Positions 12,101 through 22,904 of a stretch of DNA of 64,000 nt are shown in pieces (the stretch's first letter is position 1; each line of letters opens with the position of its first letter). Origin of the DNA: Hysterangium stoloniferum. Taxonomy: Eukaryota > Basidiomycota > Agaricomycetes > Hysterangiales > Hysterangiaceae. Under the pieces are notes generated by a model, which was not told where the DNA came from, made no database searches, and was given only the letters and a program-made list of their open reading frames with translations. Location: positions 186,001 to 250,000 of the forward strand of contig WHVD01000115.1 of the NCBI GenBank assembly GCA_015178975.1, given 5' to 3'. The translations under genes and the position numbers were made by a program.

Positions 12101-13006
12101 GGTGGAGGTAGACGTCGAATTTGTAGCCGGAATTGCAGGCGTTGGGGCCGAGGAGGCCGGCGGCATAGGCTTCTGTTATAGCCTGTTGGAGGTGGTTCGC
12201 TTCCTGGAAGAATTCACCGCGGATGTAAATGTACGCTGTGGTGGGTGGTCATGAGGAGTTTGCGTAGGAATTGTGAAGCGGCGGAGTTACCTGCTGTGGC
12301 GTTCATGCCCCGACCGGCGACCAGACATCCTTCGACTAGCTTATGTGGGTCGCCACGGAGGATTTCGCGGTCCTTACATGTGCCAGGTTCCCCTTCGTCT
12401 GCGTTCACCACTAAGTATCGCGGTCTGCCATCACGACGACGACGGATATAAATCAACACCGATACAATCAGCAAACCAAGCCTCCTCCTCACCTCGCATC
12501 CTTCTCCCACCCTGGCTTATTCATAAAACTCCACTTCAATCCGCTCGGAAACCCCGCTCCACCACGTCCTCTCAAGCCCGAATCTTTTATCGTTTGGATG
12601 ATCCAAGAGTCGCCTTTAAGTAATATATCTTTTGTACGGTGCCAGTCTCCACGACTCTGTCCAATGGAGTCCATTTGTTAGATCTCTGTATCCGTCCGTG
12701 CGCCAACACTCACCAAGGCGCCTTTAAGTCCATGATCATGTCGACAATACGCATTCGTAAATATCCGGTCCTAAGTATCGTCACGTCCCACCATTAATGT
12801 CTCCCCGGAATAATATAAAAAGACTCAACCACTCACCTGATCCTTTAACCCACCGTATCGTCGGACGGGAGGATCTGTCACCGTAGCGAACGACCGTCGA
12901 ATAATTTTTGACTGGGCAAGAGCTTCAATACCGTGGTTAGACCCGGTTCCGTTGGGTTGATAGTAACTTTTGACTTACCGTGAGCCCTGCTCGATGCTCG
13001 AAGCAT
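10820..13006 (-). CDS. nuo51: NADH:ubiquinone oxidoreductase 51 kDa subunit
   Basis: This is the flavoprotein of mitochondrial complex I (NDUFV1/NuoF family). It binds FMN and NADH and carries iron-sulfur cluster N3, passing electrons from NADH into the matrix arm. Ten exons join in frame to about 502 codons, the usual fungal length: 13006-12979, 12922-12837, 12770-12714, 12656-12493, 12424-12291, 12235-11689, 11637-11529, 11456-11326, 11138-11059, 10992-10820. All introns are GT-AG and short (43 to 187 bp). The start gives a basic presequence (M-L-R-A-S-S-R-A...) suited to mitochondrial import. Key motifs are intact: G-R-G-G-A-G-F-P (FMN), [23 protein letters not shown] and the later T-I-C-A-L-G-D (cluster cysteines). 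It is the clearest functional gene in the window. Confidence 0.97.
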
Positions 13007-13260
13007 TGTTTGTGACCGTGGTTGTCGTTTGAAGAGCGTCTAGGCGCAGATGGGCGTTTATTGACTCTGTTGGGATGGTCTAGCACGTGATCTCCTGTTG
13101 GAAATTGCAGCGCATGGCTTGATGGAAGTAAGGATGAAGAGGAAGTCGGCGATTTGATTTTCTCGGGCTTTTTCAACTCTACAGTCTTGAGGTTATATAT
13201 ATTTACATGAGGAGTGCAGACACAGGCACAGCATATACTGACTCACACACGAAAATGAAA
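13007..13260 (-). promoter_or_regulatory. 5' flank of the complex I gene
   Basis: Upstream of the ATG at 13,006 the sequence is mixed-composition and single copy. Beyond about 13,260 it turns into AT-rich, CpG-poor repeat DNA. No TATA box is obvious. The promoter must therefore fit into about 250 bp or reach into repeats. Confidence 0.35.
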
Positions 13261-13529
13261 ATCAAGGCTCAAGGATTGAGTTGAATTTGAAAATGTTATT
13301 TCGTTCAGGTGTTTTTGTAAACAATATTGGCAATTCTCTGCTCAACAAGGTTCCAACCTGCCTGGAACCTGTGGGTTTCCCAGAAATACACACACTTTGT
13401 AAGTCGAAATGTTTATTTAACAAGGGATCTTGTGAAGCTGATACTTCGATTCCAAGTTTGTGCAGATACCTCTATCATCCGAACATCTAGTAGAGTGGAA
13501 CTATTATATACCAGATCAAAGATTGAGTT

Positions 13530-14720
13530 CTGGAGAATTAGTCCAGGAGTTTCTGGGGACTAGTCTGGGGAGTATTGGAATATTGCCAGAGTACAGAACA
13601 GACTTGGCTTCAGCTTATTATGTGCTGCACCCTTGTGCACTCACTCAGGTCCTCAACTAGGGGTTAGCTTCATGAGGACAGATGCTTTTGCCTTGTTAAA
13701 TTTGATTGTAGACCTAAATTCTTGTTAGGTCCATATTTCAGAGGGCAGATATTTGCCAGAGTCTTTATGGATACTTGGAGTTCCCAAGAGTTCCAGATAT
13801 TGAGTGTACAGAAAGACAGAAGGGTTGATATAAAAACTAATTTGAGATTAAAACTGAAGAGTAAATACATGACTATGGAAGACTATAGATATTCCAATAA
13901 TTGTACTACAAGTCTGGGAGGATAATCAGACCTATTTGGAACTGTTTCCAAACTAAGCATACAATAATAAGTCAGATAAATGAGGAAACAAGGATGAGAC
14001 AGATCAGGGAATAAAGGCAAGAACAATAAACAATAAATGAACATCTGTCAACCAGTCAGTTATCAAATGCAGAACAAAGGAAGTGAGTCAGAATATCCAC
14101 AGATATCTGATACTATCCAGAAATGGATTTTAACACTATAATCATTAGAATGTCCACCAGAAATTGCACCCAGAGATCCAGAACTTAACAATAGGTCAGG
14201 GAATAAGAGGAAGAACAATAAACAAATTAATGAACATCTGTCAACCAGTCAGTTACCAAATATGAAACAAAGGAAGGGAGTTGGAATATCCACAGATATC
14301 TGAAACTATTCAGAAATCGATCTAACGATTGAGTGTGCATATTTCTGAGAATGCCATGGGTTCTGGGCAGGTCATAACATTGGCATAGAGAAGTAACAAG
14401 GGTTGACAGGGATGATTGAGTAAAGGTTGGGTCATGGATTAAAGATGTATATAGAACAAACATGGGGAGTCCAGAGCCCAGATCAGGAAATGACCAAGGA
14501 CACTCAGAGCTGCTAGCTGGGAAAGGGTGGAGTCCAATGGGTTCCAGGTCATAATTGAAGGTGTCTAGTTGAGGGCAAAATACCAGAACAGGATGTGGGT
14601 TGAAGGATACTTGAGGGATGAGGGTCAAGTAGAGTATGGATCTTGATACTAGTCTGGAAGATGGTTTGGAACCTGATATGGTGTCTGGAAAATACTCCAT
14701 GGAGTCTCTGGGAATGGATC
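13530..14720 (-). repeat. Degenerate LTR-B-like sequence with internal duplication
   Basis: Phrases typical of the LTR-B family are recognisable here in decayed form (GTTTCTGG, GGCTTCAGCTTAT followed by CTGCACCC, and shared wording such as AAAGGTTGGGTCATGGA). Inside it, 13,988-14,135 and 14,192-14,330 are two copies of one block, including CATCTGTCAACCAGTCAGTTA and CCACAGATATCTGA. No clean LTR ends or target duplication remain. Confidence 0.4.
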
Positions 14721-14739
14721 TTCACATCTGTCCCCATCC

Positions 14740-15005
14740 AGGTCAGAATGGAACTGATGGTCAGAATGGAACTGATGGTCAGAATGGAACTGATGGTCAG
14801 AATGGAACTGATGGTCAGAATGGAACTACTATTCAGAATTGAACTACTCATCAGAATGGAAATTCCCTTCAGAATTGAACTATCAGTCAGAATTGAACTA
14901 CTCATCAGAATTGAACTACTCATCAGAATTGAACTACCCTTCAGAATGGGACTACCAGTCAGAATTGAATTATCCTTCAGAACGGAATGACCAGTCAGAG
15001 TTGAA
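14740..15005. repeat. 18-bp satellite, left block
   Basis: Units of the form CAGAATGGAACTGATGGT, then CAGAATTGAACTACTCAT, are repeated about 15 times with increasing divergence. This is the same satellite that resumes after the dispersed repeat at 15,012-15,690, so that repeat was inserted in the array or the array was split. Confidence 0.9.
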
Positions 15006-15011
15006 CTAGGA

Positions 15012-15690
15012 GGATTTCTGAAAACTATTAAGTATGCCAAATTCTAATATACTCTAAAGGTCATTTAAACATCTGGGATGTGATTCAAACATAATTTGGT
15101 TTTAAAACTTTAGGAATGTTTAAAAGTTATTGGTATATTATGAAACAAATCATCTTTCAAAAGCTGAATAGATTATGAAATAGTTTAGTAGATTAAAACA
15201 TTCAGACTTTCAAAAAGCATATCCTTTTATATGATCCATTTCATGCATACATATGTATATATGTCATTGACATCTCTAAATACTATGTATTAGATCAGAA
15301 TGGGTCTGTCAATCTGAACAGATTTCTACTTGATTCAACATCCCCAGAAAATATTGGTGGTTTCACTTAATAAAGAAGGCCATAGGATGAAAAATTTCAA
15401 ATGACATCTAACAATTTTTACTGAGAAATAACTAAAGTTTAGCTTTTAAAAAACAAATTACTAACAAAAGTATTAGAAAGTATTTACATAACTTTGAAAG
15501 CTATATACAATAGGTTCTATTAATTGGCTCTGAATTGTTTAGGATGTAATGTGGAGAATTGGTTCTCTTGGTTGGTGGTTAACAATATAATAGTCTCAGA
15601 AGATATATCACTATTTAAAAATGGATTTTTGTAGAAATATTGCTTTTATTAATAAACATTTGATATTATAATGATGACAGACAACCACCA
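15012..15690 (+). repeat. Dispersed repeat C, copy 1
   Basis: A 0.65 kb AT-rich repeat begins GGAGGATTTCTGAAAACTAT and ends near ATATTATAATGATGACAGAC. Related copies lie at 17,545-18,182 (reverse) and 22,905-23,555. All three interrupt other repeats or retroelement coding sequence. It has no ORF. Its ends share only GGAGG/CCTCC, so it could be a solo LTR or a MITE; I cannot decide. Confidence 0.7.
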
Positions 15691-15699
15691 TACAAGTCA

Positions 15700-16451
15700 G
15701 AATTGAAATACCATTCAGAATTGAATTGCCACTTAGAATTAAACTGGCATTCAGAATTGAACTAATAGTCAGAATTGAACTTCCCTTCAGAATTGAACTA
15801 TCCTTCATAATTGGACTACCAGTCAAAATTGAACTACTGGTCTGAATTAAACTGACAGTCTGAATTGAAATACCAGTCAGAATTGAATGACCTATCAGGA
15901 TTGAGCTACTTACTGTTCAGAATTGAACTAGCATTCAGAATTACTGCCTGTCAGAAATGAACTACCATTCAGAATTGAACTACCAGGGAGAATTGAATGA
16001 CTGGTCAGAATTGAACTACTGGTTAGAATTGAACTACCTTTCAGAATTGAACTACCTTTTAAAATTGAACAACTGGTCAGAATTGAACAACCTGTCAGAA
16101 TTGAACAACCTGTCAGAATTGAAATACCTGTCAGAATTGAACTCCCAGTCAGAATTGAACTCCCAGTCAGAATTGAACTCCCAGTCAAAATTGAACTCCC
16201 AGGCAGAATTGAACTCCCAGTCAAAATTGAACTCCCAGTCAAAATTGAACTCCCAGTCAAAATTGAACTCCCAGTCAAAATTGAACTCCCAGGCAGAATT
16301 GAACTCCCAGTCAAAATTGAACTCCCAGTCAAAATTGAACTCCCAGTCAAAATTGAACTCCCAGGCAGAATTGAACTCCTAGTCAGAATTGAACTACTGG
16401 TCTGGATTGAATGACTGGTCGGAATTGAACTACCAGTCTGAATTGAACTAC
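15700..16451. repeat. 18-bp satellite, diverged right block
   Basis: Consensus CAGAATTGAACTACCAGT in many variants. From about 16,141 to 16,380 a higher-order pattern appears: units with CAGTCAAAATTGAACTCC recur in short runs punctuated by CAGGCAGAATTGAACTCC. This shows amplification of multi-unit blocks. The array stays open in several frames only because the unit is a multiple of three and lacks stops. Confidence 0.9.
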
Positions 16452-17009
16452 CAGTCTGAATGGAACTACCAGTCTGAATGGAACTACCAGTCTGAATGGA
16501 ACTACCAGTCTGAATGGAACTACCAGTCTGAATGGAACTACCAGTCTGAATGGAACTACCAGTCTGAATGGAACTACCAGTCTGAATGGAACTACCAGTC
16601 TGAATGGAACTACCAGTCTGAATGGAACTACCAGTCTGAATGGAACTACCAGTCTGAATGGAACTACCAGTCTGAATGGAACTACCAGTCTGAATGGAAC
16701 TACCAGTCTGAATGGAACTACCAGTCTGAATGGAACTACCAGTCTGAATGGAACTACCAGTCTGAATGGAACTACCAGTCTGAATGGAACTACCAGTCTG
16801 AATGGAACTACCAGTCTGAATGGAACTACCAGTCTGAATGGAACTACCAGTCTGAATGGAACTACCAGTCTGAATGGAACTACCAGTCTGAATGGAACTA
16901 CCAGTCTGAATGGAACTACCAGTCTGAATGGAACTACCAGTCTGAATGGAACTACCAGTCTGAATGGAACTACCAGTCTGAATGGAACTACCAGTCTGAA
17001 TGGAACTAC
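16452..17009. repeat. Perfect 31-copy 18-bp array
   Basis: The unit CAGTCTGAATGGAACTAC is repeated without any visible change 31 times (558 bp, exact 18-bp phase from first to last unit). Flanking satellite units differ at several positions, so this block expanded or was homogenised recently. The resulting 6-residue peptide repeat (Q-S-E-W-N-Y) is a by-product; no promoter, signal or conserved flank supports a protein. Confidence 0.95.
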
Positions 17010-17052
17010 TGGGCTGAATTGAATGACTGTTCAGAATTAAATTATCTTTGAG

Positions 17053-17540
17053 AATTGAAATACCTTCTTCTTCCAGCTCATACCCCTTCCATTGAACTTG
17101 GAAAACAGTTGATTTTGGTGTTTTTTGTATCCTACTATTACCTCAACCTTGTACTCTTTGTCTTCATGGTTCAACTCCCTTGGGTTCTCAAGGTGGCCCC
17201 TCTGTCCAAATTCCTTGGGAGAGAAGTAGTATTTCTTGAGATGATCTCTGTTAATGATCAGGTGCATTTGGTATTCAGGAGGAACTTTAAGTCGAAAGAC
17301 TTGGGAGTTGATCCTTTCCAAGACTTTGAACAGTCCAATTCACCTTTGGATGAGCTTCTGCCCATTTCCTTTGGCATCTATGAGCTCAAGGGAATGGGGG
17401 TTGATCAAGATGTAGTCCCCTTCCACAATCTCTTCCACAGGTCTTCATGTTTTATTGTAGCTATGAGGTTGGGTTTTCTGGGCTCATGCAATTGAACCCC
17501 TTGTCATCTGCCAATGGTTCTTTAACTCCAAAATCCACCA
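17053..17540 (-). pseudogene. Element 2 pol C-terminus
   Basis: The minus strand encodes the end of integrase. It matches element 1 in the segment after N-x-x-Q-R-P-V-E, the GPY/F-like block (N-S-Q-V-F-R-L-K-V-P-P-E-Y) and the start of the chromodomain (E-Y-K-V-E-V-I-V-G-Y). The chromodomain targets integration to modified histones in this family. The frame is broken and ends at the satellite boundary. Confidence 0.75.
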
Positions 17541-17544
17541 GGGA

Positions 17545-18182
17545 AGTTGTCTGTAATCATTATAATATCAGATGTTTACTAATCAAAGCAATATTGCTAC
17601 AAAACTTCATCTTTAAATAGTGGTATCTATTGTGAGACTATTATATTGTTAACCACCAACCTTGAGAAATAATTCTCCATGTTACATCCTAACAAATTCA
17701 GATTCAATTAATAGAACTTATTGTATATAATTTTCCAAGTTATGTAAATACATGCTAATACTTTTGTTAGTACTTTGTTTTTTAAAAGCTAAACTGTAGT
17801 TATTTCCCAGTAAAATATGCAAGATATCATTGGAGATTTTTCATCCTATAGCTTTCTTTATTAAGTGAAACCACCTATATATTCTTGGTATGTTGAATCA
17901 AGTAGAAATCTGTTCAGATTGACAGACCCATTCCAATGTAATACATATGTATTCAGAGATGTCAATGACATACACATGCATGAAATGGTCCATTTCAAAG
18001 GATATGCTTTCTAAAAATCTTAATGTTTTAATCTACTGAACTCTTTTATAATCTATTCAGCTCCTGAAAGATGCTTGGTTTTATAATATACAAATAAGTT
18101 TTAAACATTCCCAGATGTTTGAATGACCTTTAGAGTATATTAAAATTTGATACACTTAATAGTTTTCAGATATCCTCCTAGT
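17545..18182 (-). repeat. Dispersed repeat C, copy 2
   Basis: Reverse-complement copy of the repeat at 15,012. It splits the integrase coding sequence of element 2 between the segments matching A-D-Q and W-I-L-E-L in element 1, so it inserted after element 2. Confidence 0.75.
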
Positions 18183-18632
18183 CAGCCTTTGGGCTGTCAG
18201 ACAATTCCCTATGGATTACCAGATCATCTTGTTCATTGTGTGTGGTTTGGACCCATATGTAACCACATGTACTTACTGTAGCACTATCTGTGTGTTGGCA
18301 ATCTACCACTGCTGGTCATTTGAGTTTGAGTCTGAGTCTGAGTTTGGTCACTCCTGGTAACTTCTGTGTCCTTATATCATCTATTCTAACACATCTCCCC
18401 CTAAACAATGAGACATTCCTCTTGGTAGGTATCCCATCAGCAGGAAATCCAGTGCATAATTTGTTGAGCTGTGTACTGTTGAGTTGTAAGTGTGGGCCAC
18501 CACTTGAATCCACTGAACCATTCATCCTTCACAGAGGTGCAATAGGCTCTTAACATTTGTTCCATGATGACATTCATATTCCCAGTCTGGCCATCTGTCT
18601 GTGGATGGGGGGAAGACAATACTGCAAGAGTC
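18183..18632 (-). pseudogene. Element 2 integrase core fragment
   Basis: Minus-strand frames contain H-P-Q-T-D-G-Q-T-G-N-M-N and M-E-Q-M-L-R-A-Y-C, the third catalytic block of the DDE integrase core. The segment is bounded by repeat C on one side and by the inverted-repeat element on the other. Confidence 0.75.
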
Positions 18633-18694
18633 AGAAAATACTGACACAAATCGAATTTCCTTCAATCTAGTCAAACTATAATTGTAATATATTC

Positions 18695-19557
18695 TGTTAA
18701 GGAGTGCATGTGGAGCTTATTGGAGGGTTTCTGGAGAAACCTTTGGGAAAGCTGGTAGGACCTGGCTTCAGCTTATAGGCTGCACCCTCATGAGATCATG
18801 TCATCCAATTTCAGACAGGTAGATGGAAATCCTGGGGTGTCTGGGAGTAGTTGGTGGGTTGAGGGGTCAGAGTGTCAACTGCAGGAATCCTCCTGAGGTT
18901 GAGGGGTCAGGCAGTGATGAGTTGGAGGTTGAGTAGTAGATAGGTCAGAGCCTGTGAGCCCTGACAAGGTAATTATTGGTGTGTTTCAAAGAGGAGATTA
19001 GAGTGGAAAATGTACTGAGATTACTTGGGGGAATCTAAGCTGATTTTCTGACTGGATTGTATGTACAACATCTGCCAGACTATATAGACTGTGGTGGAAT
19101 GTATGTCATACCAAATCCAGTAATAATGAAATCCAAACTAGTAATCATGAACAAGATAAGTAAACACCAAATTTGGTGTTAGGAATGGAACAGAGCAGAG
19201 TGGAGTCTGAAATGTGACAGGTTGTTAGACCATAATGGGAATGGGGTGGGAATGGAGTCTGAAATGTGACAGGTCATTTGACCATAATGGGGATGGGGCT
19301 CAGTTAGAGGGCTGACAGGTTTTCCAAGTGGAGTCCGGTGACTGATCATGGGACAGGGTTGGGAATAGACAGGGATGACGTGTGTGGGGTCTGGGTGGGT
19401 ATTCCAGTGACTGGTACATGAGATAACAAAGGTTGGGCATGGACAGGTCTGACATCTGGTTCCAGTGGGTATTCCAGTAAACTGATAACTGGTGCATCAA
19501 GGGTGCAGGTGCAGATAGGGTAATGCCTGGAGTCTGGTGGGTATTCCAGTCATAGCA
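18695..19557 (-). mobile_element. Solo LTR, family B (old copy)
   Basis: An 863-bp LTR in reverse orientation with ends TGTTA... and ...TAGCA. It is flanked by the 5-bp duplication TATTC (18,690-18,694 and 19,558-19,562). Compared with the younger copy at 31,806, CpG sites have become TpG or CpA, for example at the end where CCGGTCGTAACA is now CCAGTCATAGCA. It lies in the left arm of the inverted-repeat element. Confidence 0.85.
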
Positions 19558-20013
19558 TATTCTACTAAACCAAATACAGAAGCCTCATTTGATGAAGTAT
19601 AGATTCACCCTGTTGATAAAGTGAGAGGCTAATACCAGTCATGAAGGCTCACAGATGTTAGTGTTGAAGAGTTTTGATGATCACATAAGATATTATCGAG
19701 AGTGGATTAGTAATACAAACAGCTAATGTACAGAGTCAGACAAACTCAGCCTCAGAACCAAATCCTTCAAATTCAATGTCAGACATTACTTGATTGATGA
19801 TGAAAATAGATGATGAAAATTTTTCAAACTCCGCCCTCATAGGCTCAGTCACAAAGGGAGGATACTGTCATAACTGTCAGAGTCACAACATTGTCACAAA
19901 ATATTCAAGGTAACTTTCAACAACTCTTCAACACATCTTCGACATCTCAATTTATCTTCAACAAAAACTCTGACTTAACATTCTATTCAACATCTTCAAC
20001 ACCCTTGAATTTA

Positions 20014-20074
20014 TTGACAAACATTTGACAAACATTTGACAAACATTTGACAAACATTTGACAAACATTTGACT
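20014..20074. repeat. 11-bp tandem repeat, about five units
   Basis: TTGACAAACAT is repeated head to tail in the central part of the inverted-repeat element. A short local expansion with no visible function. Confidence 0.85.
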
Positions 20075-20437
20075 TGTCTCATTTTGACATCATATATGAT
20101 TTCATTCATAGGTCATAGTTTAATTATAGTGTAATGAAGAAAGGCATAAAAGGGCAATTAGAAGAGTGAAAGACCTCAGTCAGAAAATCTGTCCACTGTA
20201 CATTAACTGTTTGTATTACTAATCCACTCTCAATAATATCTTATGTGATCATCAAAACTCTTGACACTAACATCTGTGAGCCTTCATGACTGGTATTAGC
20301 CTCTCACATTATCAACAGGGTGAATCTATACTTCATCAAACAAGGCTTCTGTTTCAGTTTAGTAGAATATATTATGATTATAGTTTGGCTAGATTGAAGG
20401 AAATTTGATTCATGTCAGTATTTTCTGACTGGACACT

Positions 20438-21683
20438 TCCATATACTTTACAGACTTTCCTCCAAAACCTGCAGGTCCACCTCTTGTCTCAATCACAAAT
20501 TATTCTTGAAGGTAGTGCAAAAAGGGCAACTACCTTGTTTCTGAAGATTCAAGAAAACCCTCCACTGATAAGTCTGATGATGTAGGCTTACAGATGATGA
20601 AATGTGCCAGCTTGTCTACTGCTACAAAAATAGCTGAATGGACTTTGGTCCAGAAGGGGGCAACTCAGTTATTAGGTCCATCAAAATGACTTCAAAAGGC
20701 CTGAGAGGCACATCTGTGGGTCAAAGTGCTCCTTGACATGCAGTGTGGTCAACTTTAGTTTTCTTGCATATGTTGCAGTTGTGATGATATACCATGCAGT
20801 CCTGTGACATTCAAGGCCAGAAAAAATGATATTTCATGAGCTGAAAGAGTCACTGCCCTACTACATGAGCTCCTTTGAAGAGGTTGTATTGACTTCAGGG
20901 CAGTAGTCACCATATTTCTAGGCATGCAGATTCCTGAATCTCTAAAGTACATATATCAACTTGTTCTTGCCAATAAATTAATGAGATGTAGTGGCTACTA
21001 TGTTCAGGGAGGTAGGATCTGTGGTGTAATGAGTTTTGAAGGTAGGATCTTTCTCATATCCATCACATAATTCTTTCATGTAGCTCTTATTAATATCTAT
21101 GAGTAGCTGAGAGTTCAAGGACATGAGGTTCAACTCATCCATATTGTCACTTCTGGGAAGGTTATAAGAATCCAATTCAGTTTGAGGGACATCTCTTCTT
21201 GTTCTGATGGGTTCTACTAATTTGCATTGGCTGGTGAAGACTGCTCTCTCAGCTAGTTTATTTTCCCATGGTTTCTCATTGGTGTCCTTATTGAGGGAGT
21301 TTGACACAATTGATGGTAGGTCATCCCTTATGGGGCTCACTGGATTGGGTGTTCAGGGGAGACTGGATAGCAAGTCAATGTTACTATGGAGTTGCCCTGC
21401 ACAATGTAAGATTTCTAGACCAGGATACATGGTGTATACTGCCCTTCATGCAGCCAGTGGATGATTAGTATTCTTGTATGACCTGACCCATTGCAAAGCC
21501 CCATGATCTGTGATGAGGAGTATGTGTTCACCTTCTATAAAGGGCTGAAAATGAACCAGTCCTTCCTTGTCTGCAAATACTTCCCATTCTGTGGCACAGT
21601 AGTTGCATTCCACCTTCTTCAGTTTGTGCCAGTAGGTGATGGCACACTCAACAGTGATACTGGTGTTTATTGGGATTTATTGG
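20438..21683 (-). pseudogene. Element 2 integrase N-terminus and RNase H
   Basis: Minus-strand coding remnants match element 1 in order. RNase H includes C-A-I-T-Y-W-H-K-L and V-E-C-N-Y-C-A-T-E, then a linker beginning M-S-P-I-R-D-D-L-P (120 codons open, 20,978-21,340). The zinc-binding integrase N-terminus with D-S-G-I-C-M-P-R-N-M follows. Stops and frameshifts are frequent. Confidence 0.8.
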
Positions 21684-22672
21684 GATATGTTACAAGCCAT
21701 TGAGCTGTATGGTCTCGTACTGTACAGTAGCTTAGTCATCAGTTGTATTTACTAAGGGACTTTGTCACCCCCTCACCCACATGAAAACCCATCATATATT
21801 GCTACAGGTTATGGGCCCTGCCAGTTGCCTCTAATTTGCTTAACTACTACTACTATATCTAAACCACATCCCTTCAATGTTGTCAAAATTGACACTCACC
21901 TTTGAACTTTGAGTGCAATGAGAGGTGAACTTATGAAGTCTGGTATTGTTGGGACTAACAAAGATATGATGGAGTGGCAGCCATATATGGAGTGCAGTTT
22001 ATTAGGAATGGACTTATACATAGATCACTGTACCTCAAATGTGATGTTCTGAGTACATCTATGGGTTTTATGAAGACAACTACATTCGACTTCGAGTTCT
22101 GTGAACCGACTTTGTGAGTAGGCTTGTTGTCCCATGAGTGGCAAGCTGAATTATTTCATGTTATTTTGTGTGAACTAGGAGTTTTGAGCAGGGCAGGGCT
22201 CTGAGGTCTGGCATCTGAACTCTGGGAGGTTAGGAGGATGTGTACTAGGAGTTCTGAGCCCAAGGTACAATTTGATGCTAATGTAGTGGATGTGTGGTTT
22301 GGGAGGTTGGGGGAATGTGTTCTAGGAGCAAGCATGCTCCAAGGTTTGATTCAACACCAAATTGTACCAGATGGATTTTGCATCTAGTGGGCACAGTGGA
22401 TTTATGTTTCAATTTTTGGGTGCATTTTGCATCAAGTGGGCACAATTTCTTTTTTTTGTTAAAAAGAGTTTATTTTTTGTTTGGTATGTATGGATTTACA
22501 ATGAGCTCTCAATGACATGCAAAGTGGGCATGTTGAGGTTTCTTGGGATATGTTGCAAGCCATTGAGCTTTATGGTCTTGTACTGTACTGTAGCTTAGTC
22601 ATCAGTTGTATTTACTAAGGGACTTTGTTGCCCTCTCACCCACATGAAAACCTGTCATATATTTCTACAGTG
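21684..22672 (-). mobile_element. TRIM-like mini-LTR element (family D)
   Basis: About 125 bp at 21,684-21,806 is repeated at 22,540-22,672 in the same orientation. Shared phrases include AAGCCATTGAGCT and GTCATCAGTTGTATTTACTA. On the minus strand each copy begins TGTAG(A/C)AATATATGA. The pair encloses about 730 bp without coding motifs. Removing it and one copy of AACAC rejoins the RNase H frame of element 2 (G-x-x-F-D-N-T-S-I-T-V), so AACAC is the target duplication. This is a complete non-autonomous LTR mini-element. Confidence 0.75.
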
Positions 22673-22904
22673 TTGTCAAAGTCTGAGGCCCAAGTGTCAG
22701 TCCAAGTGTTTTCAGATTCCTTGGTTTTATAGCAGTTAACAAAGACAGGTACTTCTCATGATTGCTCAAAAGCGGATTTCACTTGAGTATAGATTTTTGT
22801 GTCTTTTAAATCCCAGTGTAATCTTCTGGACCTATTGAAGGCATCCCAAGGTGAAGTCAGAGGCATCCATATACAGACAATAAGGCATTCTACTAGGGAG
22901 GATA
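22673..22904 (-). pseudogene. Element 2 RNase H start
   Basis: A short coding remnant between the mini-element and repeat C. It aligns with the element 1 segment from the RT/RNase H junction (Y-M-D-A-S-D-F) to the residues before E-V-T-I-E-R. It has multiple substitutions. Confidence 0.65.

Larger units (their letters stand above)
18633..20437. mobile_element. Inverted-repeat element split by an LTR
   Basis: Two arms of about 240 bp are reverse complements. The left arm is 18,633-18,694 plus 19,558-19,735. The right arm is about 20,190-20,437. Outer ends read AGTCAGAAAATACTGACA. Removing the LTR-B copy (18,695-19,557) restores a continuous left arm, so the LTR came later. The element sits inside the integrase gene of element 2, between codons matching Y-G-S-V and L-A-V-L. 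The centre has no transposase ORF. I infer a non-autonomous DNA element (long-TIR MITE); its target-site duplication is unclear. Confidence 0.65.

Noticed and set aside
11529-12623. Plus-strand frames of 72-154 codons over the complex I gene
   Set aside because: They are antisense shadows of the well-supported minus-strand exons.
14740-17009. A CRISPR-like array
   Set aside because: Units are 18 bp with no unique spacers, and the genome is eukaryotic. It is a satellite.
15928-17051. Long repeat proteins of 140-220 residues on both strands
   Set aside because: The frames exist only because an 18-bp unit without stops stays open in several phases. No start context, signal or flanking conservation supports translation.
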